A stretch of DNA of 41,499 nt from Firmicutes bacterium FC7 (lineage in GTDB: Bacteria; Bacillota; Clostridia; Tissierellales; Tissierellaceae). Under the pieces are notes generated by a model. It did not search any database and was not told where the DNA came from. It saw nothing but the letters and a program-made list of their open reading frames with translations. Positions 6,709 to 15,713 of this stretch are shown here, in pieces (within the stretch, counting starts at the first letter, position 1; every line of letters begins with the position of its first letter). The stretch lies in assembly GCA_022760735.1 (NCBI GenBank), contig JAKELU010000004.1, forward strand, positions 38,933 to 80,431, read 5' to 3'. The translations under genes and the position numbers were made by a program.

Positions 6709-8142
6709 CTATGGCTCTAAATCAATTACCTCAATGTTCTCATTAATTGGATCTAGAGATACTGGTGTATCTATTGGTGGTGCCGTTGTTTCTACTGATT
6801 TTGATTTAGGTAGTTCAGGACCTACCTTATAGATATAGTCTTTTTCCCTATAATAATCGAAGGTAATTTGATATCTATCAACGACCTTACCATCTTTAAT
6901 TATTGATTTAAAGGTTCTAACTTTATAACCAGTTCTTCCTTCCTGTGTCATGACTCTACTACCAGGTTCTGCATTTGGATCATATATTTCTTTAACCTTA
7001 TAAGGAATGGTTTCAACTATTTCTGGCTCTATTTTTATAGTATAATCTTTAGCCTTTGTATCACCATAAATGTAGAAATACAAATTGTTTCCTACAACTT
7101 TTGAAAAAGTATATATAGGAAAATCAAAATCATTTCTAAATTTTAAATCTAAATATCCTTGTGCAACTGCTCCATCAGTTCCTTTAGGAACATAGGAAGC
7201 TGCAATTGAATGAGGATGTCTTTCTACAATCGTTATATCAGCCAACAATAAAGCGTTGTATAGTGTGGTTGATGTCTGACAAACACCGCCACCCATTCCT
7301 GGAGTTAATTCTCCATTTATGATTACAGGTGCTTCCATAAATCCCGTTTCTGAATTTATAGGTCCTACCATCTCATTATAGGATATCTCATCTCCTGGAA
7401 GTATCAATAAGTCGCTTAAGCGTTTTGCAGATACTTTTATATTTTGAATTCTTCCATATGAACTTCCCTTAAATGAAGTAGAAAACTCACCAATGACTCC
7501 ATTGATTCTGCTTAGTAATTCTTTAGTTACCTTAGGTTCTTTGATTTCTACTGGTAAATTTATATCCTCTAATTCATACATATTATCAACTAGTAAGTTT
7601 ATAAGTTCACTTTTCTTTAACTTAATACCTATCCTCTCTTCAGTAACATTAAAATTGCCACCATTGAAATCAAAAGTTGCATCTTTACTTTCTTGATTAA
7701 TATCCTTTTCTATTTTTTCAACTAATGCCAATACAAGATCTCTATTATATTCTGGTTCCAGATATATATTTTTATTATTATTCTTAAGATCCTTTATGAT
7801 TTTATACCTATTTATGATATTTCCTTCTCTACCCACTGAATAGGCTTCTTCTACTGCTCCTTCATAATCATATGAAAAGCCTATATCCTCTAGATTAACA
7901 TTATAGTTTAATTTATCATAGAAAAGGTTAAAAGACTTGCCCTTATCATCATTTTCCTTTTGTTTTATTAGATAATCTACGGCTTCTTCTTTAGTCATTC
8001 CACCTACATTATAACCATCTATAAATATACCATCATAAATTGTGCTTATATTGATTTCAGTAGAATATACGTAATAAATTGCTCCAAATAAGCCACCTAG
8101 TAAAACAACTATTAATGAAAGGATTATTATCGCTTTATTCAT
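6709..8142 (-). CDS. VanW family protein with N-terminal anchor and peptidoglycan-binding-like region
   Basis: This 477-residue protein starts with one transmembrane segment (about residues 5-27). An extracellular region with the pattern IDGYNVGGMTKEEAVDYL follows, typical of the PG_binding_4 domain found in YoaR-like proteins. The VanW domain comes next, with PGDEISYNEMVGP, GMGGGVCQTSTTLYNALL and ERHPHS. The C-terminal part (EGRTGYKVRTF) is G5-like and ends in a proline-rich tail. VanW domains occur in cell-wall-associated proteins of Firmicutes; the biochemical function is not settled. Its ATG overlaps the end of nth by 8 nt, so translation is probably coupled. Confidence 0.9.
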   Translation of the reverse strand: MNKAIIILSLIVVLLGGLFGAIYYVYSTEINISTIYDGIFIDGYNVGGMTKEEAVDYLIKQKENDDKGKSFNLFYDKLNYNVNLEDIGFSYDYEGAVEEAYSVGREGNIINRYKIIKDLKNNNKNIYLEPEYNRDLVLALVEKIEKDINQESKDATFDFNGGNFNVTEERIGIKLKKSELINLLVDNMYELEDINLPVEIKEPKVTKELLSRINGVIGEFSTSFKGSSYGRIQNIKVSAKRLSDLLILPGDEISYNEMVGPINSETGFMEAPVIINGELTPGMGGGVCQTSTTLYNALLLADITIVERHPHSIAASYVPKGTDGAVAQGYLDLKFRNDFDFPIYTFSKVVGNNLYFYIYGDTKAKDYTIKIEPEIVETIPYKVKEIYDPNAEPGSRVMTQEGRTGYKVRTFKSIIKDGKVVDRYQITFDYYREKDYIYKVGPELPKSKSVETTAPPIDTPVSLDPINENIEVIDLEP

Positions 8143-8794
8143 TTTTTCCCCTCCTTGCAGCTTTATAGTATTTACAGTACTCTGTTAATGAACACTCTTC
8201 GCAGAGAGGCTTTCTAGCTTTACATATTCTCCTTCCATGGAAAATCAATAAATGATGGGCTTTAGACCACATCTCTTTATCAATTATGCCCATTAGGTCT
8301 TTTTCAGTATCATTTACATTGTCACTAGAAGCCAGTCCAATTCTGTTGGACACTCTAAAAACGTGGGTATCAACTGCAATTGCTGGAGTTCCAAAAGCAT
8401 TGCTTACTACCACATTTGCGGTTTTTCTTCCTACACCAGGAAGAGTCATCAAGGTCTCTTTATCTTCGGGTACTTTACAACCATACTTCTCTACTAAGAT
8501 TTTACAAGTAGCTAATATATTCCTGCTTTTATTATTATAAAATCCTATAGTTTTTATTTTTTCACCTAATTCATCTGCACTCAGTTTCAAATAATCTTCT
8601 GGAGCCTTTAATTCTTTAAACAATTCTTCTGTTACCTTATTAACTTGTACATCCGTAGTTTGGGCTGACAAAATTGTTGCAATCAATAATTCAAAAGGAT
8701 TAGAAAAATTCAATTCTGCTTTCGCATCAGGATATAATTTAAGTAATATATCTATTACTTCCTTAGCCTCATTCTTCTTTAGTTTTTTTGTCAT
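8135..8794 (-). CDS. nth: Endonuclease III (DNA glycosylase/AP lyase)
   Basis: This 219-residue enzyme removes oxidised pyrimidines and nicks abasic sites in base-excision repair. The helix-hairpin-helix LPGVGRKTANVV contains the catalytic lysine, and VDTHVFRVSNR contains the catalytic aspartate. The C-terminus has the [4Fe-4S] cluster motif C-x6-C-x2-C-x5-C (CKARKPLCEECSLTEYC). The length is normal. It begins 8 nt after the ylxP-like gene and overlaps the VanW gene start, which places it inside the operon. Confidence 0.96.
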   Translation of the reverse strand: MTKKLKKNEAKEVIDILLKLYPDAKAELNFSNPFELLIATILSAQTTDVQVNKVTEELFKELKAPEDYLKLSADELGEKIKTIGFYNNKSRNILATCKILVEKYGCKVPEDKETLMTLPGVGRKTANVVVSNAFGTPAIAVDTHVFRVSNRIGLASSDNVNDTEKDLMGIIDKEMWSKAHHLLIFHGRRICKARKPLCEECSLTEYCKYYKAARRGKNE

Positions 8795-8802
8795 TTAATC
8801 AC

Positions 8803-9093
8803 CTACAAAATTTCTATATTATATTCAACAATCTCTACACGACTGTCGCCATCAATAAATCTCATAACATTTGAAATCACCTGATTTGCATGTTGTGTAT
8901 CATTAGTTACACAAGCAAATCCTATAATAGAGGATTTCCAACTATCATTTAAATCAACTTCAGCTATGGATATATTAAATCTCGACTGTAGTTTACCTAT
9001 TATACTTTTAATAATATGTCTTTTTTCCTTAAGTGAATTTGATTCATATATATTTAATTTCAAAGAACAAGCTCCTATTATCAAAGTTCTCAC
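8803..9093 (-). CDS. DUF503 family protein (YlxP-like)
   Basis: This 96-residue protein has the compact DUF503 pattern: a start with IIGACSLKLNIYES, then SLKEKRHIIKSI and a central segment SIAEVDLNDSWKSS. YlxP of Bacillus is the reference and usually sits in the nusA-infB operon, where a link to ribosome assembly has been proposed. Here it instead heads an operon with nth. No catalytic residues are evident. Confidence 0.88.
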   Translation of the reverse strand: MRTLIIGACSLKLNIYESNSLKEKRHIIKSIIGKLQSRFNISIAEVDLNDSWKSSIIGFACVTNDTQHANQVISNVMRFIDGDSRVEIVEYNIEIL

Positions 9094-9203
9094 CTCATAA
9101 TATTTTAAGACTATACTTCCTATTTTAGACTATTTTATACTAAATTAATAGTAACAAATAGTAAACAATTCACAATTCTTACCCCACTAAAATATTACAC
9201 TCA

Positions 9204-9227
9204 AAAAGGCGACCATCGGTCGCCTTA
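9204..9227 (-). terminator. Intrinsic terminator of kbl
   Basis: A GC-rich stem AAGGCGACC / GGTCGCCTT with a 3-nt loop is followed on the minus strand by TTTTT. It lies 46 nt after the kbl stop. The rest of 9094-9272 holds no gene I can support; it must contain the promoter of the downstream operon. Confidence 0.85.
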
Positions 9228-9272
9228 ATTGTACTTTGATTTTAGAAATCTCACTTAAAAGGTATAAGCTAA

Positions 9273-10460
9273 TTATAGAATTCCCATTTCCTTTCCAACT
9301 TTTTCAAAAACTCTTACTGCTTCATCTAATTGTTCTTTAGTGTGAGCAGCTGTTACCATACATCTTACTCTTCCTGTGCCTCTTGGAACTGTAGGGAATA
9401 CTATACCTGATACGAAAACACCATTTTCTAATAGCTTTCTACTAAATTCCATTGTCTTAGCCTCATCACCTATAATTACAGGTGTAATAGGAGTTTCACT
9501 ATTTCCAGTGTTAAATCCAAGAGAGCCTAGTTTTCCCTTGAAGTATTTTGCATTTTCCCATAGTCTATCAGTGTATTCTGTTGATTCCATTAACATGGTA
9601 ATAGCTTCTATAATAGCACCTACAGCAGCTGGTGGCAATGATGTTGAGAATAATACTGGTCTCGCCCTGTGGTTTAGCCATTCATACATAGTTTTAGAAC
9701 CTGCAACATATCCTCCTACTACTCCTATTGCTTTGGAAAGAGTTCCAATGCTAAAATCAACTCTTCCATGTAGGCCAAAGTGGTCAACAGTACCTCTTCC
9801 ACTTTCGCCAAGTACTCCTGAACCATGTGCATCATCCACATAAGTCATTGCCTCGTATTTCTCTGCTAATTCAACTATTTCAGGTAATTTTGCAATATCA
9901 CCATCCATACTGAATACACCATCAGTTATAATCAATATATTCCTATATTTATCTCTGTTTTTCTTTAACACATCTTCTAGACTGTCCATATCTGAGTGTT
10001 TGTATATAGCTCTATCTGCTTTTGATAATCTTGTACCATCTATTATTGATGCGTGGTTTAACTCATCTGATACAATCAAATCGCCAGCTTCTGTGATGGC
10101 CTGAATTGTACCTGCATTACAATTAAATCCTGATTGATAAATAAAAGCAGCTTCCTCTCTCTTGAATTTTGCTAATAATTCTTCTAAGTCCTCATGAATT
10201 TTCATGTTCCCGATAATTGTTCTTACTGCACCTGCACCTGCACCATATTTTTCAACTGCTTCTATGGCAGCTTTTTTAAGCCTTGGATGGTTAGCAAAAC
10301 CAAGGTAATTATTGGATGAAAGGTTTATAACCCTCTTCCCATTTAATATAACCTCTGGCTCATTTGGAGAATCTAGAATAGGTAGTTTTCTATAAACTCC
10401 TTGATCTTTTAGCTCCTGAATCTTTTCTTTTAAAAACGCTAGTTCATGTACATTTGACAC
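9273..10460 (-). CDS. kbl: Glycine C-acetyltransferase (2-amino-3-ketobutyrate CoA ligase)
   Basis: This 395-residue PLP enzyme belongs to the alpha-oxoamine synthase family. It splits 2-amino-3-ketobutyrate plus CoA into glycine and acetyl-CoA, the second step of threonine breakdown through threonine dehydrogenase. Key features are [15 protein letters not shown], the PLP-stacking histidine in [22 protein letters not shown] (D209, H212) and the Schiff-base lysine K243 in GTLSKAIG. The related biotin enzyme BioF is the alternative, but no biotin gene is nearby and the long [11 protein letters not shown] region fits Kbl. The start is GTG (10458-10460) behind GGGGAGG. Glycine from this reaction could feed the glycine reductase at the left end. 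No threonine dehydrogenase gene is in the window. Confidence 0.88.
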   Translation of the reverse strand: MSNVHELAFLKEKIQELKDQGVYRKLPILDSPNEPEVILNGKRVINLSSNNYLGFANHPRLKKAAIEAVEKYGAGAGAVRTIIGNMKIHEDLEELLAKFKREEAAFIYQSGFNCNAGTIQAITEAGDLIVSDELNHASIIDGTRLSKADRAIYKHSDMDSLEDVLKKNRDKYRNILIITDGVFSMDGDIAKLPEIVELAEKYEAMTYVDDAHGSGVLGESGRGTVDHFGLHGRVDFSIGTLSKAIGVVGGYVAGSKTMYEWLNHRARPVLFSTSLPPAAVGAIIEAITMLMESTEYTDRLWENAKYFKGKLGSLGFNTGNSETPITPVIIGDEAKTMEFSRKLLENGVFVSGIVFPTVPRGTGRVRCMVTAAHTKEQLDEAVRVFEKVGKEMGIL

Positions 10461-10536
10461 GTTATACGCCTCCCCTAAGTTTTTTAAGGTATATTAATTT
10501 ATTAGCTTTGAGTTTGTGGTAACATCCTTCAAACTA

Positions 10537-10545
10537 ATTATATCA
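10537..10545 (-). promoter_or_regulatory. Extended -10 promoter of kbl
   Basis: On the minus strand TGATATAAT gives a consensus -10 with the TGn extension. No good -35 is seen at the right distance, which is usual for extended -10 promoters. Transcription would start about 70 nt before the kbl GTG. Confidence 0.6.
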
Positions 10546-10582
10546 CACAGGATTTGGAATAAATAACAAATTTGTGAAATAT

Positions 10583-11548
10583 TTATTTATCCTTAAGTAA
10601 CTTATTGATATAATCCATATTATTCTTATTTTTAATATTATTTAAAGCAATTTTAGCATTTCTTTTTAAAACTCCTTTACCCCTCCAACTTCCAGACATA
10701 TGCCCATATTTTCCCTTAAACTCTCTATTAGATATTGTAAGCAATTCTTCTAAATCCATAGCTCCCTTTGTTATATTTGGAATAAACTCCCTGTTGGTAG
10801 ATTTTTTTACATTTTTATTCTTAGGGCACACCATCTGACAAGTATCACATCCGAATATCTTTATACCCATTTTCTTCTTTAAGTCATCTTCTATTTCGGT
10901 TTTTGTTTGAGTAATGTAAGATACACATCTTCTTGGGTTTAATCTAAACGGATTATCTAAAGCACTTGTAGGACATGCCTTAAGACACAAATCGCAATCT
11001 CCACACTCACTTTCCTTAGGTGTATCATATTCTTCTATTTCAAGATCAGTTAACATATATCCTATAAATATAAAGGAGCCATATTCCTCATTTATTATGC
11101 TACAATTCTTCCCATAATATCCAATGCCAGCTTTATGTGCTAGCTCCCGATCTACTAATGGTCCTGTATCAGCAAAGTTCATATAATTAAATTCCTTAAC
11201 CTTGCTAATTTCACTTGCTAACAACTCCAACTTATTCTTCATTACAATATGATAATCTATTCCCCAAGATGATCTAGATAGACTTCCTTTAAATTTATAC
11301 TCAGGAGTCTCATTAAAATCCACGTTATAGGATAATGCTATAACAATAATGCTTTTACAATCGGGCATAGTTAGCTTGGGATCAATTCTTCTACTAATAT
11401 CCTTTTCTTCAAATTCTGTATATCTATTGTCATCAAATCTATAATTTAAATAATCCATTATTCTCATTAATGGAGAAGCATCTGTAAAACCTATTATATC
11501 AATATTTATTTCTTTTGATTTATCAATTATATAATCTCTTATTTTCAA
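10583..11548 (-). CDS. queG: Epoxyqueuosine reductase QueG
   Basis: This 321-residue cobalamin and iron-sulfur enzyme performs the last step of queuosine synthesis, reducing epoxyqueuosine in tRNA. It shows FADTGPLVDRELAHKAGIGYYGKN, followed by two [4Fe-4S] motifs: CGDCDLCLKACP and a second set formed by C in RRCVSY with CDTCQMVCP. The C-terminal GSWRGKGVLKRNAKIAL segment is typical. The length matches the short form without C-terminal HEAT repeats. No other queuosine genes are adjacent. It is monocistronic as far as can be seen. Confidence 0.93.
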   Translation of the reverse strand: MKIRDYIIDKSKEINIDIIGFTDASPLMRIMDYLNYRFDDNRYTEFEEKDISRRIDPKLTMPDCKSIIVIALSYNVDFNETPEYKFKGSLSRSSWGIDYHIVMKNKLELLASEISKVKEFNYMNFADTGPLVDRELAHKAGIGYYGKNCSIINEEYGSFIFIGYMLTDLEIEEYDTPKESECGDCDLCLKACPTSALDNPFRLNPRRCVSYITQTKTEIEDDLKKKMGIKIFGCDTCQMVCPKNKNVKKSTNREFIPNITKGAMDLEELLTISNREFKGKYGHMSGSWRGKGVLKRNAKIALNNIKNKNNMDYINKLLKDK

Positions 11549-11706
11549 TTATTATCATCCTTTAGTTAAATTTAAATACTACAAAGGTATCAACTATTTT
11601 TTATTCTATCATGTTATAATTATTATTAAAATATTAGTATATTTTAACCATCTACTAATGCCTATTAATCGTAACCTTTTTTTAATATTTTCAAAAATAA
11701 ATTGTA

Positions 11707-11747
11707 TGATATAATAATGCGGAGGATAACTTCTCCTCGTTATTATT
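11707..11747 (+). promoter_or_regulatory. Extended -10 promoter of rodA with overlapping palindrome
   Basis: TGATATAAT (11707-11715) is an extended -10 element; the -35 region is weak. An imperfect inverted repeat (13-nt half-sites TAATAATGCGGAG and CTCCTCGTTATTA, 11712-11718 onward to about 11746) overlaps the -10 and start site, so it could be an operator. Most of the left arm lies upstream of the expected start, so it would not form an RNA hairpin. Confidence 0.5.
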
Positions 11748-11772
11748 TAAAAAAGGGGCAAAGGAAGCACAA

Positions 11773-12885
11773 ATGTTTAACTTAAGAAAAAAAGCTTTTA
11801 AAAAATTTGATTTTGTACTACTTATCTCGGTAATTTTACTGTGTATTTTCGGATTAATTATATTAAAATCAGCAACTTTAAGCTATGATACAAATAGATA
11901 TGTAAAAACACAAGCCATTTCAACTATAATTGGCTTTGTCGCTATTTTAGTCCTTGTTCTTCTTGATTATCAATTCTTAGGCAAAATGTATATACCAATT
12001 TATGTAGTATGCATTGGACTATTAGTTGCTGTACTTGTTGCCGGAACTGGAGACGAACAGTGGGGAGCTAAATCATGGCTTTATATTGGTTCCTTTGGAT
12101 TTCAGCCTTCTGAGTTTGTAAAAATAGGTCTTGTAATATCTCTTGCTAAATATATTGATATAAATAAGGAAAATATAAATGAACCTGTAACATTAATAAA
12201 GATATTAATATTTGCTTTCTTTCCAGTTGGACTTATATTATTACAGCCAGATGCAGGAACAGCGATGGTATTTATTTTCTTTATAGCTGCTATGTTGTTC
12301 ATAGCAGGTGTAAAGTGGAAATATATTGGTTATGCAGTAACACTTGGCCTTTTAAGCTTGCCTGTTCTATGGTTTAAGCTCGACAAGTATCAGAGGGATA
12401 GAATATTTAACTTTGTAGATCCCGAAAGGGATACCTCAGGTACAGGATATCAGGCAATTCAAGGTAGAATAGCTGTAGGCAGTGGTAAGATTTTTGGAAG
12501 AGGGTTATTTCAGGGAACACAAACTCAGTACAACTATATACCAGCCAAGCAAACAGACTTTATTTTCGCAGTACTGGCTGAGGAATTAGGCTTTATTGGA
12601 GGTGCATTCTTAATACTCCTTTATTATATAATGATAAGAAGATTTTTAAGAATTGCGAAGAATAGTACTGATTTGTTTGGCTCCTTAATGTGCGTAGGAT
12701 TTGCGGCAATGTTTTTATTCCATATTTGGGAAAACATCGGTATGACCATAGGACTAATGCCAATAACTGGTATACCACTTCCTTTTATGAGTCATGGTGG
12801 TACCTTCCAATTAGCTAATTTAATTTGTATTGGAATAGTCCTAAGCGTGGGACTTTATAGAGAAGGATTGAGTTTTGAAGATTAA
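11773..12885 (+). CDS. rodA: Rod shape-determining SEDS glycosyltransferase RodA
   Basis: This 370-residue polytopic membrane protein of the FtsW/RodA/SpoVE family polymerises lipid II glycan strands during side-wall growth, with a partner class B penicillin-binding protein. Landmarks are GSFGFQPSEFVKIGLV, LLQPDAGTAMVF, the large extracellular loop with QTDFIFAVLAEELGF, and the C-terminal MPITGIPLPFMSHGGT. SpoVE or FtsW paralogues are possible, but the length and the short N-terminus suit RodA. It starts with ATG behind AAGGAAG, has its own promoter and is followed by a terminator. Confidence 0.9.
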   Translation: MFNLRKKAFKKFDFVLLISVILLCIFGLIILKSATLSYDTNRYVKTQAISTIIGFVAILVLVLLDYQFLGKMYIPIYVVCIGLLVAVLVAGTGDEQWGAKSWLYIGSFGFQPSEFVKIGLVISLAKYIDINKENINEPVTLIKILIFAFFPVGLILLQPDAGTAMVFIFFIAAMLFIAGVKWKYIGYAVTLGLLSLPVLWFKLDKYQRDRIFNFVDPERDTSGTGYQAIQGRIAVGSGKIFGRGLFQGTQTQYNYIPAKQTDFIFAVLAEELGFIGGAFLILLYYIMIRRFLRIAKNSTDLFGSLMCVGFAAMFLFHIWENIGMTIGLMPITGIPLPFMSHGGTFQLANLICIGIVLSVGLYREGLSFED

Positions 12886-12892
12886 AAAGTAA

Positions 12893-12931
12893 GTTGAGCC
12901 ATTATATATGTATGTAGGGCTCAACATTTTT
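12893..12931 (+). terminator. Intrinsic terminator of rodA
   Basis: GTTGAGCC (12893-12900) pairs with GGCTCAAC (12918-12925), followed by ATTTTT. Confidence 0.85.
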
Positions 12932-13045
12932 ATTATATTATCCATTCTTCTTCAAATGAAGTACAAGATATTCTCCCTATCCCAAATAATAAACATCCTG
13001 GGTATATTTACCAGTAAATGGTTACAAAAAAGTTACAACTTCTCC

Positions 13046-13075
13046 TTGTAATTAAAGTTGATATTTTGGTATACT
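13046..13075 (+). promoter_or_regulatory. Probable promoter of the NlpC/P60 gene
   Basis: TTGTAA (13046-13051) and TATACT (13070-13075) are separated by 18 nt, about 50 nt before the start codon. Confidence 0.5.
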
Positions 13076-13123
13076 AAAAAGGACAAGTTTAGTTAAACTT
13101 TTCACTACAAGGGGGAGTTAAAT

Positions 13124-14110
13124 TTGCAAAAGAGAAAAACCTTAAAAGGTACAACGTTAGCATTAGCACTATCAGGTGTTTTATCATTCGCCTCATCCCC
13201 TACTTATGCTGTATTAGGAGATCAAGAATTAATGGAAGGTATGAATCACCCTGATGTGCAAGTTTTACAAGAAGAGCTTAAGAGTATTGGATTATATGAT
13301 GTTGAGAGCACTTCTACATATTTCGACGAAAACACAACAAAAGCTGTGAGATCACTTCAAATTTTACAAGGTATAGAAATAAGTGGTATTTTTGACTTAA
13401 ATACATATGACGCTTTAATAGCACTTAAAGATTCATCAGCAAATAATAACAAAGCAGCAAAGTTAACATTCTATAGAAATCTTAGCTTAAAAGATACTGG
13501 AGAAGATGTTAGACAGCTGCAAGAAGCCCTAAAGGTAATGGGGTATCTAGAAATTGACCAATGTACTGAATACTTTGGAGAACAAACTGAAGGCGCTTTA
13601 AAATCTTTTCAAGAAGATAATGAATTGATTCCAGACGGAATAGCTGGTTTAAGAACTATAGAAGCAATTAATAAGACTTTAGTTGGAAGAGGTATTGCTT
13701 TACCTGAGGTATCAAGAGGTACAGAACTAGGTAGTAAGGCAGCCAATATATTAGCAACGGCAAAAAAATATTTAGGAGTTCGTTACTCATACGGTGGTTC
13801 TACCCCTAATGGATTTGACTGCTCAGGGTTTACATCCTATGTGTTTAAACAGCATGGAATTACTTTACCAAGAGCTACTACTGGACAAGCTACTGTAGGT
13901 ACAAAAGTAAGTAAAGCAGATTTACAACCAGGAGATTTAGTAATATTTAGTAATACATATAAAGCTGGTCCAAGTCATGTAGGAATTTATATGGGTAACG
14001 GTAAATTTATTCATTCAAGTTCAACAGGTTCTGGTGGAGTAATTATATCAGATATTAATTCAAATTATTATTCAAGTCACTTCTCATACGGAAGAAGAGT
14101 ATTAAATTAA
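13124..14110 (+). CDS. Secreted NlpC/P60 (C40) peptidoglycan endopeptidase with two peptidoglycan-binding domains
   Basis: This 328-residue protein has a Sec signal peptide ending at about A29 (SSPTYA). Two PG_binding_1 repeats follow (roughly residues 36-105 and 115-185, each with a VxxLQExL pattern), then a C-terminal NlpC/P60 domain (about 205-328). The catalytic pair is C233 in NGFDCSGF and H285 in PSHVGIY; the third residue is probably the histidine in GKFIHSS. Such enzymes cut the D-Glu to diamino-acid bond in stem peptides and act in wall turnover or daughter-cell separation. The start is TTG behind GGGGGAG; no ATG fits the signal peptide. It follows rodA but has its own promoter. Confidence 0.93.
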   Translation: MQKRKTLKGTTLALALSGVLSFASSPTYAVLGDQELMEGMNHPDVQVLQEELKSIGLYDVESTSTYFDENTTKAVRSLQILQGIEISGIFDLNTYDALIALKDSSANNNKAAKLTFYRNLSLKDTGEDVRQLQEALKVMGYLEIDQCTEYFGEQTEGALKSFQEDNELIPDGIAGLRTIEAINKTLVGRGIALPEVSRGTELGSKAANILATAKKYLGVRYSYGGSTPNGFDCSGFTSYVFKQHGITLPRATTGQATVGTKVSKADLQPGDLVIFSNTYKAGPSHVGIYMGNGKFIHSSSTGSGGVIISDINSNYYSSHFSYGRRVLN

Positions 14111-14122
14111 TATAGGCTAAAA

Positions 14123-14165
14123 AATACACAGTAATATGTTCAATTTGAACACATTACTGTGTATT
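14123..14165. terminator. Bidirectional terminator between the NlpC/P60 gene and tdk
   Basis: A nearly perfect 19-bp inverted repeat (starting AATACACAGTAAT) with a 4-nt loop lies between the convergent genes. T runs follow on both strands, best on the minus strand (TTTTTT). Confidence 0.88.
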
Positions 14166-14180
14166 TCTTTATATACTTTG

Positions 14181-14798
14181 TTATTCTAAATCTTCAAAGC
14201 TAACCTGATTTTTATTTATTACTGCTTCCTCTTTTTTCTTTTCCTCTAGGAAGCATTTTCTGCATAATGGTTCATATTCATTTGTTGCTCCAATTACAAC
14301 TCTTTCGGTTGATTTTGTCTTTCTATGACTTACCCATGCGTCAGTTCCACATTTAACACAAACAGCATGATGCTTATTTAAGTAATCTGCAAGTGGCATT
14401 AATTCCTTAATTGCTTCAAAAGGTCTCCCCGTAAAGTCCATATCAAGTCCAGCTAATATTACTGTGACTTCTCTTTCGATCATTTCCTTTATACAAACAA
14501 CTATTTTTTCAATTTCACCACCTAGAAATTGTAATTCATCAATTGCTACTACATCTGGTTTATACTTTTCACAAATTTTAATTACATCATCAATGTTATC
14601 TACCAATGTTGCCTCTATAGATGTCTTATCATGGGAAATTATATCAGATGTAACATATCTTGTATCTAAAGTTGGCTTAAAAGCCAAAGTCTTATACCCT
14701 GCTATTTTAAATCTTTTAACATCCTTTTCTAGGCTAGACGTCTTACCTGAGAACATAGAACCAGTGTGTATTATTAATTTTCCTTTATACTGATGCAA
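14181..14798 (-). CDS. tdk: Thymidine kinase (type II)
   Basis: This 205-residue enzyme phosphorylates thymidine for salvage. The P-loop is GSMFSGKTSSLE (G13-), the catalytic glutamate is E88 in AIDELQF, and the zinc site is C147/C150 with C179/C182. The length is normal. The start is TTG (14796-14798) with GGGGG nine nt upstream; the first ATG in frame is too far inside, as it would remove the P-loop. Confidence 0.95.
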   Translation of the reverse strand: MHQYKGKLIIHTGSMFSGKTSSLEKDVKRFKIAGYKTLAFKPTLDTRYVTSDIISHDKTSIEATLVDNIDDVIKICEKYKPDVVAIDELQFLGGEIEKIVVCIKEMIEREVTVILAGLDMDFTGRPFEAIKELMPLADYLNKHHAVCVKCGTDAWVSHRKTKSTERVVIGATNEYEPLCRKCFLEEKKKEEAVINKNQVSFEDLE

Positions 14799-14828
14799 GT
14801 TTATTAACCCCCTTTTATTGACCTATTA

Positions 14829-14837
14829 ATTATACCA
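14829..14837 (-). promoter_or_regulatory. Extended -10 promoter of tdk
   Basis: On the minus strand TGGTATAAT gives a consensus -10 with the TGn extension, about 35 nt upstream of the tdk start. Confidence 0.55.
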
Positions 14838-14933
14838 TGTAATGTTCCTTTTTTGGATATTAATTTTCAGGCCATCACAAAAGAGCTTGATTTAGAATAA
14901 TATAGATTATGAAATCATTACGGGAGTGATGTT

Positions 14934-15713
14934 ATGGACAAAAGGTGCATTGTTGAATTAAATAATATAAATATGGTTTATCATACATTGGAAGAAGAAA
15001 CCCTGGCATTAAAAGATGTTAACCTTGAAATATATGATGGTGAGCTTATAGGTATAGTTGGCCCAAGTGGTTGTGGTAAATCTACTCTCTTATCAATTAT
15101 AGCTGGGTTGATAAAACCCACAAGTGGTAGTATACGAGTAAAGGGAAATTTAGTTGAAAAACCATTAAAAAATATTGGTTACATGTTTCAAAAAGACCAA
15201 TTATTTGATTGGCGCAATATCATAAGTAATGTTGTTTTAGGATTAGAAATTCAAGGTCGATTAAATAATGAAACCCTGGAAGAAGCTAAAGAATTGTTAG
15301 AAAATTACGGCTTAGGTGATTTTTTATACTCATATCCTTATCAGCTTTCAGGTGGTATGAGACAAAGAGTTGCTCTAGCTAGAACAATGATATTAAAGCC
15401 TGATATTCTTCTTCTAGATGAACCTTTCTCAGCTTTGGACTATCAAACAAGACTTGCTATTTCAGATGAAGTTGGCATAATTTTAAGAGAAAACAAAAAG
15501 ACAGCAATCCTTGTTACTCACGATATAGCTGAGGCAATAAGCCTTTGTGATAGAATAGTAATTATGAGCAAAAGACCAGGAACTATTAAGGACATTATAG
15601 ACATCAATTTAACTTGTGAAGGGGAAAGTACACCTATAAAATTAAGAGAGGCTCCAGAGTTTAGGCATTATTTTAATAAAATATGGAAGGAGCTTGATAT
15701 ACATGTCCAATAA
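14934..15713 (+). CDS. ABC transporter ATP-binding protein, nitrate/sulfonate/taurine (SsuB/TauB) type
   Basis: This 259-residue cytosolic ATPase has Walker A GPSGCGKST (residues 43-51), the Q-loop in MFQKDQLFDW, signature LSGGMRQR, Walker B ILLLDEPF and the H-loop in LVTHDIAEA. The DW after the Q-loop is characteristic of the TauT family. It starts with ATG behind GGGAGTG and overlaps the permease gene by 11 nt. The substrate is not deducible; the family includes importers of sulfonates, pyrimidine thiamine precursors and riboflavin precursors. Confidence 0.92.
   Translation: MDKRCIVELNNINMVYHTLEEETLALKDVNLEIYDGELIGIVGPSGCGKSTLLSIIAGLIKPTSGSIRVKGNLVEKPLKNIGYMFQKDQLFDWRNIISNVVLGLEIQGRLNNETLEEAKELLENYGLGDFLYSYPYQLSGGMRQRVALARTMILKPDILLLDEPFSALDYQTRLAISDEVGIILRENKKTAILVTHDIAEAISLCDRIVIMSKRPGTIKDIIDINLTCEGESTPIKLREAPEFRHYFNKIWKELDIHVQ

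Noticed and set aside
9376-9843. 155-codon open frame on the plus strand
   Set aside because: It is a shadow of kbl on the opposite strand, with no family features.
9273-10460. Assignment of the PLP enzyme as BioF of biotin synthesis
   Set aside because: No bio genes are nearby and the sequence pattern fits glycine C-acetyltransferase better; BioF is kept only as a minor alternative.
10556-10590. AT-only inverted repeat after queG as a terminator
   Set aside because: The stem is pure A/T with a long loop and no proper T run, so it is not supported.
11712-11747. RNA hairpin or riboswitch in the rodA leader
   Set aside because: Most of the left arm overlaps the -10 element, so it would not be transcribed; an operator is the better reading.
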